A stretch of 64,000 bases of DNA, from the NCBI GenBank assembly GCA_017979445.1, contig CM030710.1, positions 16,292,248 through 16,356,247 on the forward strand, read 5' to 3'. The position numbers and the translations under genes were made by a program. This document shows, piece by piece, positions 44,180-55,767 of the stretch (position 1 is its first letter; every line of letters starts with the position of its first letter). This DNA is from Akebia trifoliata. Taxonomy: Eukaryota; Streptophyta; Magnoliopsida; Ranunculales; Lardizabalaceae. Under the pieces are notes generated by a model. It was not told the DNA's origin. It searched no databases and saw nothing but the letters and a program-made list of their open reading frames with translations.

Positions 44180-45626
44180 TCACTTTTTCGGTGTGTCCTT
44201 CCTGAGTAGCTTGAAGACTGGCTCACATATAGGCGTGAGTTGAGCAATGAAACGGCTAATATACTGTATTCTCCCCAAGAATGCCCAAACATCTCTTTCT
44301 GAAATAGGTGCTTTCATCTTGAGGATATACTTGGTCTTTGCCGGATCTATCTCGATGCCTCTTCTGCTGACGATGAAACCCAGTAGTTCGCCGGATGTTG
44401 CCCCGAATATGCATTTTGCAGGATTTAGCCTTAAACTGTACTTTCTCAGCCTGTCGAACAACTTCTTTAGATTCACCAGATTGTCTTCTTCAATGCCGGA
44501 TTTAGCAATCATGTCATCTACATAGACCTCCATTTCCTTATGGATCATATCGTGGAATAATGCGGTCATTGCCCGTTGATAAGTTGTTTTTACGTTTTTC
44601 AGTCCGAATGGCATGACTTTGTAGTGGAAAGTACCCCATGGTGTGATAAATGCAGTCTTTTATTGATCTTCTTCTGTCATTTTTATCTGATTATAGCCTG
44701 AGAAGCTGTCCATGAACGAGAACATGCCGTGCCCTGCTGTACTATTGACTAGAGTGTCGATGTGTGGTAGTGGAAAATCATCCTTAGGACTGGCCTTGTT
44801 CAAGTCTCGATAGTCAACACATATGTGTACCTTCTCATCTTTCTTGGGTACTAGGACGACATTAGCCAACCATTCTGGGTACATAGAGACTGCAAGAAAC
44901 CCTGCTTCGAACTGTTTCATGACCTCATCTTTAACTTTGAGGGTCCATTCTGATTTTAGCCTTCTCAGTTTCTGCTTGATCGGCTTACTTCCCGAGGCAA
45001 TTGGTAGCTTGTGTACAACAATATCTGTGTCCAACCCAGGCATATCCCTATATGATCATGCGAAAATAAATTGATACTTCCGTAAGAGTTTGATCATTTC
45101 TTCCTTTTGCTGAGGCTCCGATCTTGGCAATTCGTGGGTCATCTTCGGTACCAAGATTGATTGAATCTGTATCCTCAATGTTTGGTTGAACACCTTTCTC
45201 GTGACGTTCTACCAAGTCTTTGATTTCTATAGGCGGGTATTCCATTTCGTCTTCAGACTCTTCTTCGATCCTCATGAGGTCAAAGTCAAGTTCAAGATCA
45301 AAATGATAATCGTCTCTTTCAAGTTCTATTTTATCTGGATACTCATTTGATTGAGACAGATCCCTTGAAAACTCTTTTTTTGACTTTTGGAAAATATCTA
45401 TTTTTTTGCAATTTTGAAAGCTTTTTAATCTTTTTGTCTTTTGAGAAAATTTTGATTTTTTTGCTTTTTTAGGAATATTTATTTTTTTGTTATTTTTCGA
45501 ATACTTGAAATAAGAAGAACAATCATGCAAATTCATTAATAAAGATAGGGAGCCCTCAAAACAGTCTTTACCCGAGGACGAGGGCTCGTTATGATCCTCG
45601 GCCAAACTAGATTCATTTAATGGCAT
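44180..45626 (-). pseudogene. TE-3 reverse transcriptase, broken
   Basis: 45626-45048 starts with ATG right after eight A (minus strand) and encodes the K/S/Q-rich leader; 45043-44660 holds CVDYRDLN and FSFMDSFSGYNQ; 44614-44180 holds MPFGLKN and YVDDM. Stops and frameshifts at about 45046, 44658 and 44178. Confidence 0.85.
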
Positions 45627-47322
45627 TTTTTTTAGGCCTCAACAGCCTCAAGGGTTAATAGGAATTCCTCCCAGTTGTTCAGAACTTCCCCTTCTCATAG
45701 GGGGAGAATGAGATGCGTAAGTGATTTGTTGGGTGATTTGGTCGGTGGTTCGGAGATGACCATGATCTCCGATTGATCTTTGTCAAGTTGGGGTATAGTC
45801 CTTCCCAAGCTTGGTGGGATGACGACTGATGCCCAAATGATGCCAGTGGGGAAGGGTGAGTATTCCTTTTGGTTGGTAGTGATCCTCACGTTGGTGGATT
45901 CTGGAGCCGTTTGTGATAGACTTTCATCGGAATCCCCATTGAATAGAACACCAATGCCTTCTACGAAGGATGATTGGAACTCAACAACTGAGTCTTCATG
46001 AATGTACACCGGTGTGAAATTTACCATTTTTGGCTTTTTTGTTGGTGGTGGTTTTGATAAGCTATCGGGTCTGATATGTGATTTTGGGAAGCTAACATTG
46101 ATATGTGGAACTTTGCCTAGATTCCAAACATTCGATTCATGGTTTTGCCTTTTCGCTAGTCGAAGCTCTTTTTTCTTGTCATTCATTTCTGCAATATCCC
46201 TTTTTGTGGGCCTAAATCCCAGACCAAAATAAGGATCGTGCTTTTTCGCTTCGATCGGTGTAGCTCTCCCTCTTCCTCCCGGCCCCAACCCTTGCTTGGG
46301 TCGGTAACCTGCTTTTTTCATAACCCGACCAACCATCAGATTTGTTCTCGATAGCTTTGCCTTTACTTCTCTTGCCCTTTTTCAACGTGGTTAACAGCAG
46401 CAAACTGATATGAATGATATAACGCTTTGTTTTTTTTCATCTCTATGTCAATAAAGGGGACGTCCGGAGCTCTCCTAGCTGGAATCAAGTTTTCTGCTAG
46501 TATAGATATCATCCTCTGCCCCATAATAAATTTGACTCTTTGATGCAAAGAGGAAGGCACTGCCTCAACAATATGGATCCATGGCCTGTCCAGCAGTAAG
46601 TTGAAGGTTGTAGGTATCTCCATGACCTCGAATGTTACCTCGAAAGTGCAGGGTCCTATAGTGATTGGTAAATCTATCTCTCCTAGAGAGTCCCTTCTCG
46701 AGCTGTCGAAACCTCGGACAACCTTATTGGGTTTAACATGTGACCAGTCCGCATTAAGTTTTCGAAAGGTTTCGAGAGGACAGACATTGAGGGCTGAACC
46801 ATTATCGATTAACACTCTAGCAACCATCATGCCTTTGCACATGACCATGATATTTAGTGGCTCAACGTGCCCCCGTCCCTCTGGCACGAACTCACTTTCT
46901 GTGAAGACGATGGGGTTGGAAGCCATGATTTGACCCACTGTTTGTTCTAACTGTGCTGGCGAAGTAGTTGTAGGTACATGTGATTTTCCCAGAATTCTCA
47001 ACAGTGCTTCTTGATGTTCTTCTAACTTTTGTAGCAGACCTAGGATGTTGATCTGAGCCGGCTGTTTGTTCAATTGATCCAAGACATTGTGCTCACTCTT
47101 GCGAATGAGCTTAATGAAGTCTGCTGCTTTCTTGTCTGTCACTTTCCCTGTTTTCTCTTCTTTGCCCTCTTCGTTTATCTTGCCCTTGCCCTTTTCCTTT
47201 CTTTTTTTCTCTTCCACTATTTTTTTTGTTTCTTCCCTAATGCTCATCCCTTTTACTGGCACTCTTTGGCACCTTCCTGTTTTGGTCATGTGGCCAATGT
47301 CAGCTACCATTGCCTTTTTCAT
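45627..47322 (-). pseudogene. TE-3 protease and spacer
   Basis: 47322-46363 is a charged linker plus retropepsin (VLIDNGSALNVCP, LLLDRPWIH); 46336-45695 is the G-patch-like RPKQGLGPGG and acidic spacer, ended by a TGA; the same frame continues to GTTGAGGCC-TAA before the oligo(A). The RT frame is -1 relative to it, as in TE-1 and TE-4. Confidence 0.83.
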
Positions 47323-47325
47323 CGT

Positions 47326-49486
47326 CTAGACCCCTGCTGATGAGGTGATAGTTGTCTCGTAGCTCCAGGGGACTGCTTGGTTAGAGTTATATGGAAAGGG
47401 TTTTGGTGAGCATATGGTTATTGGGGATGGATCAGGTTTTACATTGAGGATGAGGGGTGGTGGTTGTGTTTTGGCTATTGTGGTGATGGGAGGAGCTACT
47501 TGAAGGACTGGTGAAGTATAAGGAATGACTAGTGCTGGTCGTGGAGTGTAAAGTATATGAAGGGGTGGTCGAGTCATATATTGAGAACCTTGCGATGCAT
47601 ATGGTATAATGAGAGGCGGTCGAGTAGCAGTATTGGGAGTTTGATGAGTGGGATGGATGGTGAGGTCAGCCATTTTGAGGGGCAGTTACAAGTTTTGAGG
47701 TGGATTTGTTGTGTACTGGTCGATGGTGTGAACTGTTGGTGTTTCTATTTTTTCTGCTAGATGGATCTTGATTTTCGATCCGATGGGAGCTATCAAAGCT
47801 GATGGGTTAAAATCGGGTTCCCCAAGAATGACATTTACTCTATGCCCACTTCCCCCTCCATTGTGGGTAGGTAGGGGGTTTTGGTTGATGTTCTGCTGTT
47901 GAGTGGGATTTGCTGGTCCATCCAGTATGAGTGCTTTTTTATCTATCAAAATTTTGCACCTGGTGCTTGAGTTGCCATCACTGATCAGTAGAGTGGCCCG
48001 GTGCACCCATATGAAATTAACAAAATAAGTTGGGGTTATACCCTGGTCCTTTCGCAGTCTCTGGATTTGGTGGTCATTTTGTGAGGTACTCTCCCCTAAG
48101 CAAGATTGGAAGTAATTCTGTTAGCGTCATAGGTAATCTGGTGAATACCCTGTTTACCCTGTTGGGCCGTGCTTGTTGATTTTGCCCATACTATGGTGCT
48201 GGTTGTGCTTACGGAGGAACTGTCTGAAAGGGATTCTGCGGTGCTGGAACCCAAGCAGCTCGAGGTACTGGCGCCCATGGGACTTGTGGTGCCTGTGGCC
48301 TCTAAACTGGTGCCTGAATGAAAAGAGGTTGGCTGGGTTGTACATTGTTGACTTGAGTTTCCTCTTTCTTTTTAACAAAAGGCATTAACTTCTTCTGTGC
48401 TGATGTCCTTGCTGCTGTACTTAGGGTTGTGAAGTCAAATATTAAACCAGTTCGGATCCCGTCCTCGACCCGGTCTGCCACTTGAACAAGATTGGAGAAA
48501 GTGCCCGTGGTATGCCCTACTAGATGAGTGTAGAACGAATGTCCCAATGTAGAGATAAACGTGGTATTCATCTTTTGTTCGGTCATAGCGGGCCGTACTT
48601 GGGAAGTTGACTCTCGCTACCTTTGGGCGTATTCCTTCACTGTTTCCCTCTGCTTCCTCGTCATTCTAGCCATATCATTTCAGTCCAAACCTATATCTGT
48701 GTTGAATCGGTAATTGTGCCAGAACATTTTAGCCAGGTCTTGCCAGTTCTTGATGAGCGTGTGATCTAGTCCTGAAAACCACTTGAGAGCCGATCCCGTT
48801 AAGCTTCTTTGGAATAACTATACCAGTAGCGTGTCATCTTCGCTATATTGGCACATAGATCCACAGTATAATTTCAAGTGTGACAGCGGACACCCGACCC
48901 CACTGTATTTCTCAAACTCCGGACATTTGAACTTGGCCGACAACTGTGCATTAAGATAAAAGCAAAGGTCCCTGAATCTTGTACCTCCTAAAGTATTTGT
49001 ACCCTTCATTCGTCTCATTTCCTCTTGGAGAGACTTTATCTGCTGGGCCATTTTGTTATCAGTGGCATTTTTGGCCTCGGGCACCCTGAAGTCACACTCA
49101 TCATCTGGGATTACCACCAGAGGTGGTTGATTCTGTGGGATGTAAAGTGGAGGGCCTTGATACATTGGCACAGTAGGAGGTGGGGTGGTCTGTTGATCTG
49201 GTCGTGTTTGTTCAGGGGGTTCCGAATTTGATCCAGATGCTTGGTGCTGAGCGGCTTGTGCTTGTAGAAAGTTAGTACTACTAAAAATAGCCATCAACAT
49301 TTGTTCCTGTCTTTTCGTTGTTTCTACTAGTTTCGCTATCATTGCATTAGCTTCAGCAAGTTCACTTGTCGCAGGTTGTGGGTCCTTTGAGTTGCTCATA
49401 GTTGATGTAGATCGTAGGAAATACGGAGGCTTCTTAGGATGTTTGTATTTATTTCGTTTGGCCACCTTGAGCGTACAGAAGACCAA
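47326..49486 (-). pseudogene. TE-3 gag, broken
   Basis: 49486-48818 holds the N-terminus (AKRNKYKHPKKPPYFLRS) and FEKYSGVGCPLSHLKLYCG; 48586-48302 holds FISTLGHSFYTHLVGHT; 48006-47326 the Pro/Ser-rich C-terminus. Several stops and frameshifts lie between. The start AG|GTGGCCAAACG parallels that of the TE-2 right-half gag. Confidence 0.83.
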
Positions 49487-49629
49487 ACGTTACTGTCTTG
49501 TTTACAAAAGGAATATGCATGATATTTTATTAAATTCGGTAATTATTAGGGATAACACCCAAAAGGAAAATTTTAGTTATGTAAAAAAAAAACGTGGTTC
49601 GTTAGCGCGGAGCTGGATCGTTTGAGAAA

Positions 49630-50300
49630 AAAAATTTCATCAGCACGAGGCTAGCATCAGCACGGAACCGGCATCAACGTGGAGTTGGAAGAATATTATG
49701 AAAAACAATTACATCAGCTGGAGTTGGCATCGACACGGAGTCGGTAAAACATTTTGAAAAAGAATTACATCAGTCGGAGCTGGCATCAACACGGAGTCGG
49801 TAAAATTAAAAAGATTCATCAGCACGGAGCTGGCATCGACACGAAGTCGGTAAAATTAAAAAGATTTTATCAGTACGCAGCTGGCATTGATATTGAGTAG
49901 GTAAAATTTAAAAACGATTTCATCAGCACGGAGTCAGTAAAATTTAAAAATGATTATATCAGCACGGAGCCGATAAAATTAAAGAGATTTCATCAGCACG
50001 GAGCTGACATCGACACGAAGTCGGTAAAATTAAAGAGATTTCATCAGCACGAAGCTGGCATCGACACGGAGTCGGTAAAATTTAAAAACAATTTAATCAG
50101 CACGGAGCTGGCATCGACACGGAGTCGATAAAATTTAAAAATGATTACATCAGCACGGAGCTGGCATCGACACGGAGTCGGTAAAACATTTTGAAAAAGA
50201 AATTTCATCAGCACGGGGCTGGCATCGACACGGAGTCGGTAAAACAAAAGAAATTTCATCAGCACGGGGCTGACATCGACACGGAGTCGGTAAGACACTT
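49630..50300 (-). repeat. Tandem repeat array R5 upstream of TE-3 gag
   Basis: About twelve units of 34-58 bp, plus-strand form ATCAGCACGGAGCTGGCATCG + ACACGGAGTCGGTAAAA and a short A/T linker. It occupies the same place (between leader/ORF1 and gag) as the 22-bp arrays of the family-3 elements and shares the CACGGAGCTGG core. Confidence 0.85.
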
Positions 50301-50447
50301 TAAAAAAGAAGATTACATTTTTAATTTTGTATACCAACCCATTAAACAATTCATTTATGCAATGATTATCCACAAAGAAGCTAAAAGAAATTTTATTGAA
50401 CTATTGAAAATTGTTTGACAGATAGGATTTTCATTGAATAACAACTT

Positions 50448-51635
50448 TCAATAACTCTGACTTAGATTTTTTTTACATGGACGCTTGGATTTGTTTTGAT
50501 CGTCATCAGGATTGCTAGGACAATAAGGCTTGCTTCTCTTGGTTCTAACGACTAGCTCTTTGATCTTTGCTGGTCCCTCTGGATATCCTAAGGTGCGTTT
50601 GTTCCAAGCCTTCTCAATGAGATGCACTAACTTTTCAGTCAATGGTTCGAGAGGAAAGAATTCTTTGTGTTGAGGTAGCGAAAACTCTATAGGTACTCCG
50701 TACTGTTCTAGGATCAAGGCAGGTTGATAAAAAGACGTCTCCTCCAGTCCAATCAAACGGACATAATAGGATCCTTTGGTACCTAAAACAGGGTAGTCCG
50801 TCATCCACCAAGGGCATTTCAAACCAATATGACGGGCAAGACGAGAATCTAACCATTTTTTCCAAGCCTTGACTGAGTTGTGACGCACTAACATGTTTCT
50901 CTAGGAAAAGTGCTCTGGCCTATACTCGAGGGTTGAAGGAATGTCCACAATTTTAAAACGATCGCAAAGCCACAGATAAAGTAGGCGAGGGCTTCCTTTG
51001 AAACCCCTTCCCTTACCATTTTTTATGGCATCCAAACTTGAGAAGGTTTCAGCTAGAATGAGAGGTACAAGGTTGGCTTTTCTGGAGAGCTGAGAAGCTA
51101 TGTCTATGAAAGACTCAGGAACAGTTTGACCCTCACTTCTGGAGGTAAGTATGTATTGGGCTAAGATCCCTAAACATAATCGATAGTCTCTAGTGGCTCG
51201 CAAGGCTTCTGATTTTACATTGATGGGATGACTGCGAGAGTGGTATGGACTCAATAAGGGTACTAAATCCAATCTCCAGTTATGGACTAAGGCCTTGGCT
51301 TCTTCTTTTGAAATGTTTAGGCCTGTGGCGAGGTCACCCGAATATCCTGTCTTCAATGAAGGCCTGACTAGAGGGCCTGAAGTAGATATCCCCATGATGC
51401 CACAATAATCTTCATGAGTAGGACACAAGTGCATATGCCCAATGTGGAAGATGTGAAGATAAGAGTTCCAACGTTTAGCCATAGCCCGCAAAAGATTCCA
51501 ATCTATCTCAACCTCGTGGAAGTACAGGGCACATCTCAACATGAATTTTTCAAAGTTGAATTTCTCTACTGTGTGCATCCCTGTGATGGTTGTTTTGACC
51601 AATTGGTCGATTGGGTTATTGACTGCAGCCAGCAT
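50448..51635 (-). pseudogene. ORF1 of TE-3 (PMD/DUF7745-like), one amber stop
   Basis: ATG at 51635-51633 after an acceptor-like ACTCAGG; about 395 codons, in the same frame throughout except for a TAG at about 50903 (a Lys position in the TE-2 copy). Nearly collinear with ORF1 at 17244-18425, including PTHEDYCGIMGISTSGPLV and the basic C-terminus. A single nonsense change in a gene flanked by badly decayed gag-pol is notable. Confidence 0.82.
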
Positions 51636-51783
51636 CCTGAGTTGACACAAAAGAATAGTTTAGTACATTTCCAAGGTTCATGTAAAATTATTTTTTTTCT
51701 TGAAAAGTTTTGTTCTTATGGAAAATACTTTCTTGAAAAAACTTTTTTTTTTTAAAACATTTTTTTCTAGAGAACACTTCTTT
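51636..51783 (-). other. Truncated leader before ORF1 of TE-3
   Basis: Matches 17085-17243 (AAAAGAAGTGTTCT.TAGAAAAAATG ... TTTTACATG.ACCTTGGAAA). It meets the TE-4 LTR at about 51784, with the short shared sequence ACAAAAG/CCAAACAA at the join. Confidence 0.65.
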
Positions 51784-51936
51784 TGTTTGGAGTCGCCACC
51801 ATTCTTTTTTGAAATGGGTGTGAATGGGCACCCGGATTGATTCTTTTGAAAACTATTTTTTTTCATGGCATTGTAGTGACTCTCATATGTTGGAAAGGGC
51901 ACGGTCTACCTAAGATCTAGGTAAGGAGGTCCGGTT

Positions 51937-51971
51937 AGAGGATGGGGAAGGTGTTAGGCACCCCATCCTCT
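51937..51971 (-). other. Conserved LTR hairpin, TE-4 3' LTR
   Basis: Arms AGAGGATGGGG and CCCCATCCTCT, 11 perfect pairs, loop TGCCTAACACCTT (minus-strand sense). Confidence 0.75.
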
Positions 51972-52697
51972 CCACCAAAGGTGGTTACCTTGCTTGGCCA
52001 TTTTATTTTGTAAAAAACTCAAGAAAACAAATATTAAAATGCATGAGAATGTATGGTAAGAGTGGTGTGTGTATTAAGTGGAATGTTCCCTAAAAAAGGG
52101 ATTTTGATTTCAATGTGGCATTAGGGACATTCTATGGAAGAGAATGACCCATATAATCACATTAAATTTATGAAGTGAATGTTGGTTTGAACTCTTAGAG
52201 AGACTCCATAATGGAGTTCCCTTGAAGTCACAACCATGATGTATGTATGCATGGCTAGAAACTTAGTGTTTCATCCCATCAAGAGGGTGACACATTTCTT
52301 CATCATTGCCATGCATAAGTGAGTGTGTGCATTGTGTACAAGATGATGCATGAGATTGGGATGAAAAGGGCTTCAACCCCCATCCTTTCAATCGAACCTT
52401 AGTCCAATCTACCGGGGATGGGAGAGGGTGTGCATTACATCCTAAAGGATTTCTAAAAGAGAAAATAAAATAGAGGATTAGAATAAGAAGATGCAAGCTT
52501 TAAAATAAATAACTACATCTTATCCCCACCTTGTCCCTTAATGAACTTGAACCTTGAATAGTAGGCTTGAGAGATGAATGAGATGATTGAGGGTTGAGTT
52601 GAAGTTTAGAAGATGAGAGAATGAGTAGAAATTTTTGTAGAGTTTTAGGTTGAGAGATGGGGGCTTGAGAGCATGAGTTGTTCATAGAAAATGAGGG

Positions 52698-52705
52698 TAT
52701 TTATA
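52698..52705 (-). promoter_or_regulatory. TATA box, TE-4 3' LTR
   Basis: TATAAATA on the minus strand, conserved at 29036 and 63990. Confidence 0.6.
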
Positions 52706-53746
52706 GAGTTTTTGGAGGACTTTTGGGGATAAAGTGGTCCAACCCTAAAAATGAAGAAAATGGACATGAGATTTATGTTATTTCTTTTTGGATTTTTTAT
52801 TTGTATGGGGGTAAAGATGACATTTGTGAAGAAACCCTAAAAGCATGCTTTGATCCTTGGTTTTTTGATAAATAGAGGTGAGAGAATAAAAATACTTTTG
52901 GGAGGATAATGGGGGAGTGACATGTGTAAAGGTGGAGTGGTAGGTAAAAAGTAGATCTTGGTTTATTTGTAAATAACTCATAAAGCAATGGTAGAAGTGT
53001 AGTTATGAAATGGACCAATGGGAAAACAAAAGTACATTTGGGAGGGTGAATAGGAGGATGACATGTGTAAAGGTGAAGTGGTAGGTGAAAAGTAGACTTT
53101 GATTCATTTGTAAATAACAAATAAAGCAAGGGTGGAAGTATAATTTTGAAATGGACCAATGAGAGAACTCCATGTATGTACTAGAAGATTTCCACCTTTT
53201 GAGGGCATAATGGAAAGTTCCCTCACCTTTATGGATTATTACCAAAGACCAAACAACCTTTTTGGTTTGACTAAACCTTTTGAAAAGGGCATTCTTGAGT
53301 TTACACAAAAAGAAAGTTGACCCTCCAATTAGATGATGCATTGGGCATTGGGGGCTTATGAGGTATCAACATGTGTCATCTTATGAATAGGTGAGAGAAT
53401 AGACTTGGAGTGGGCTTGGTGTTGGGCTTGGGCTTGGGTTTGGGTTAGGATATGGACTTGGGTTTGAGCTTAGAATGGGCTTGGCTTTGGATTTAGGATA
53501 TGGACTTGGGTTTTGGACTTTATTTATGGACTTGACTTTGGATATGGGTGATGGAGCGGTGAATAGAGAATGGTTACGGGTTAGGGACAAGGTTGAGCAT
53601 GCAAACTATATGACATGATGTATGTATGCATGAAAATGATGCAAAATAGCAATGTGGGTCCGTCGAAAATCTTGAGTTCTAAATCGGAATCAATTCGAGG
53701 AAATTTGGATCTTCCTAACTGATTCGTGCAAATTGGGGTGTCTACA

Positions 53747-55767
53747 GCTGCCCCTCTTTGCAGGAGTTGCTTGCAAAGAACTGCAAAGAATAAATTAGAC
53801 CCTTTATTTGCACGAATCCGAAATAATTTATTGCATGAAAATTAACAAAGCCGGATGGATTGAAGAATTTTTTGTAAAATGTGGCTACCCAAGCACGGGG
53901 TCTGACAGGATTAGCCTTTTTGAAACCCTTGATTTCGTGGCACGGAGCTCGTTTGAAATCTTAGATACCATTTTTTATGATTTTTGGAAGTGATTGACAT
54001 TTTGAACCATGCAATACAATTTTGAGATATTTTTTCTTTTTCCCTCCTTGATTTTGTATTTCAAACTTAGTTTCCCCTTCATGGAAGTTATAGGATCATC
54101 TTGAGAGAGCTTAGTGTGACGTGACCATCCTTGAGAAAGACTTGCATGATGGTATAATATTTGAGTATTTGGTGTGTCATCAAGCCTCAGATGTGAAGAG
54201 AATCATCGTTGACCAAGCTGCTCAGGTCAAGCCCTAGAGGATGGCTTGTTGCCTTCTACGCTTGCCAGAGAAATGCTTGAGTGGTACTTTGCCCGTTATT
54301 CCTTCTTGTACCCTGCTTTTAATGATAATGATGTAACACTATTTGAAATGAATGAAATAGGTTTTTTTACATAGTGGCCTCAGATATATCTACTGCTTTC
54401 GAAAATACTTGATTTTAAGAAAAGTCCTAGATTCTTCGTCATAGGCCAAGAATAGTAATTTTGATGATGCATTTTTTTTTGTTTTAGGTTTTAAAAGATT
54501 CCCTTTGTCGAATAATCTGTGACAGACTGTGTTTGAAAACTCTGAAAGTTAACGATCATGGTGCCTTTGCCAAATGTCGAGGATACAAGTGTCAGCTAAT
54601 CCTTAACCTCTTTAGAGTCATCCCCGAGATTGAAAATTTTGACTGAGTTATCTTAGTTGCATCTGTTGGAACATTGAGGATTTCGAGATTTTCGCCGTTC
54701 ACAGTTTATACTCTTGCGGGCCAGGAGTTTTTTTTTTTTTTTTTTCAATTTTTTTTTAAATTTCTTTTTTAATTTTTTTTTTTAATTTTTGCCCCTGGCG
54801 CCAGTTACGGTTTTCACCAGACCCGATTTCCACATTTTTACGCATCGACGCCCTTTTTGGGTTTTCATCATGCCGGTGGTTTTGATCTTGCCATGGACTG
54901 ATTTTTTTACTCATAGTGCCCTTGCAGGTTTTCACTATCCCCTTTCAGTCTATGCTTACTTTATAGATTTTTTTTTTTGAATGTCTTCTCGATTTCTTTA
55001 TGCCCTTTGTGGCTTGGTGACTCAAGTTGAGCTGCGAGATCGAATACTCTACTCTTCTAGTGGCGCTCTTTCTTGAGTAACAGATCTGGACTCCCCTCTC
55101 GAGTTCCTCCGACGATTTTCATGGTGCGGTGACTCAAGTTGAGCTTCAAGATCAATGACTCTACACTTCGAGTCGCTCTTTTTTTTCAAATATTCGACCT
55201 AGTCTCCCCTCTCGGATCTCCCAACGACTTTGGTGGCTTGAAATCCGATTTAAGTGGCAAGATAGACTGCACTGACGATGTTTTCCATGACGTGCTTCCA
55301 CTGTGATTGAGTTGCCTTGAACCGTTCCCTGATCTGAGAGGACTTTAATTAGGACGAAACGTAGGCTTAGGTTAGGTTGTGAAAGGATGTAAAGAAGGCT
55401 GAGTTTGGATTTATTGAGGGGTAGTTTGGACATGGGGTTCGTCTATTTTTGTTTCGAAAATATGATCTATGTCTCCTCCCGTCGTCACACGAACTTAGAG
55501 ATTTGGGTCGAGCTTTGATCAGACATTCGAGATTTTTGACTTTTTGATTTTTTTTGTACTTTTAGCCGTTCACAGTTTATCCTCATGCGGGCCAGGAGTA
55601 TACTTTGGTATTTGGTTTTGACTTTTGGTGATTTTTTTTTTTTTTTGTGGTGACTTGCCCCGGTCTTAGGTTGAGAAATGAATGTGATGGCTCAAAGAGG
55701 GTTAACTAAGGGTAGATAATTGTTCAGGTAGTAGAAAGATGGCCTCTCTTCATTTCAAGGAACGACT
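53747..55767 (-). other. TE-4 3' untranslated region
   Basis: Non-coding apart from the aORF remnant on the opposite strand. Pre-PPT CTTTGCA/TGCAAAG hairpin (about 53753-53788), CTCCTGGCCC boxes next to T runs (54700-54745, 55563-55600) and the two-unit GCTCAACTTGAGTC duplication (about 55010-55235). Confidence 0.6.
54148..54237 (+). pseudogene. Remnant of the antisense gene (aORF) C-terminus in TE-4
   Basis: Plus strand reads FEYLVCHQASDVKRIIVDQA and AQVKP then a TAG, matching the YLVSRDASDAEKVMVSQA segment of the TE-1 antisense protein. Confidence 0.7.

Larger units (their letters stand above)
39132..51783 (-). mobile_element. TE-3 internal region (minus strand, Tat/Ogre type)
   Basis: Reading right to left: ORF1, tandem repeats R5, gag, protease, spacer, RT, two RNase H, integrase, 3' region with a captured HD-ZIP IV fragment, and PPT. 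Its 3' LTR is split by TE-2. The 5' LTR is missing: at 51784 the sequence before ORF1 meets a truncated TE-4 LTR. gag-pol is the most decayed set in the window (many stops and frameshifts), which fits it being the oldest host in the nest. Confidence 0.88.
51784..53746 (-). repeat. TE-4 3' LTR, family 3, missing its last ~40 bp
   Basis: Starts TGTAGACACCCCAATTTGC at 53746 next to the polypurine tract AAAGAGGGGCAGC (53759-53747). It aligns with 63064-64000 and with 28025-29982 but ends in the PBS-like core region, lacking the terminal ..TCATGTCTACA present in the right copy. Short ORFs inside are shared by all family-3 LTRs and lack coding signs. Confidence 0.88.
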
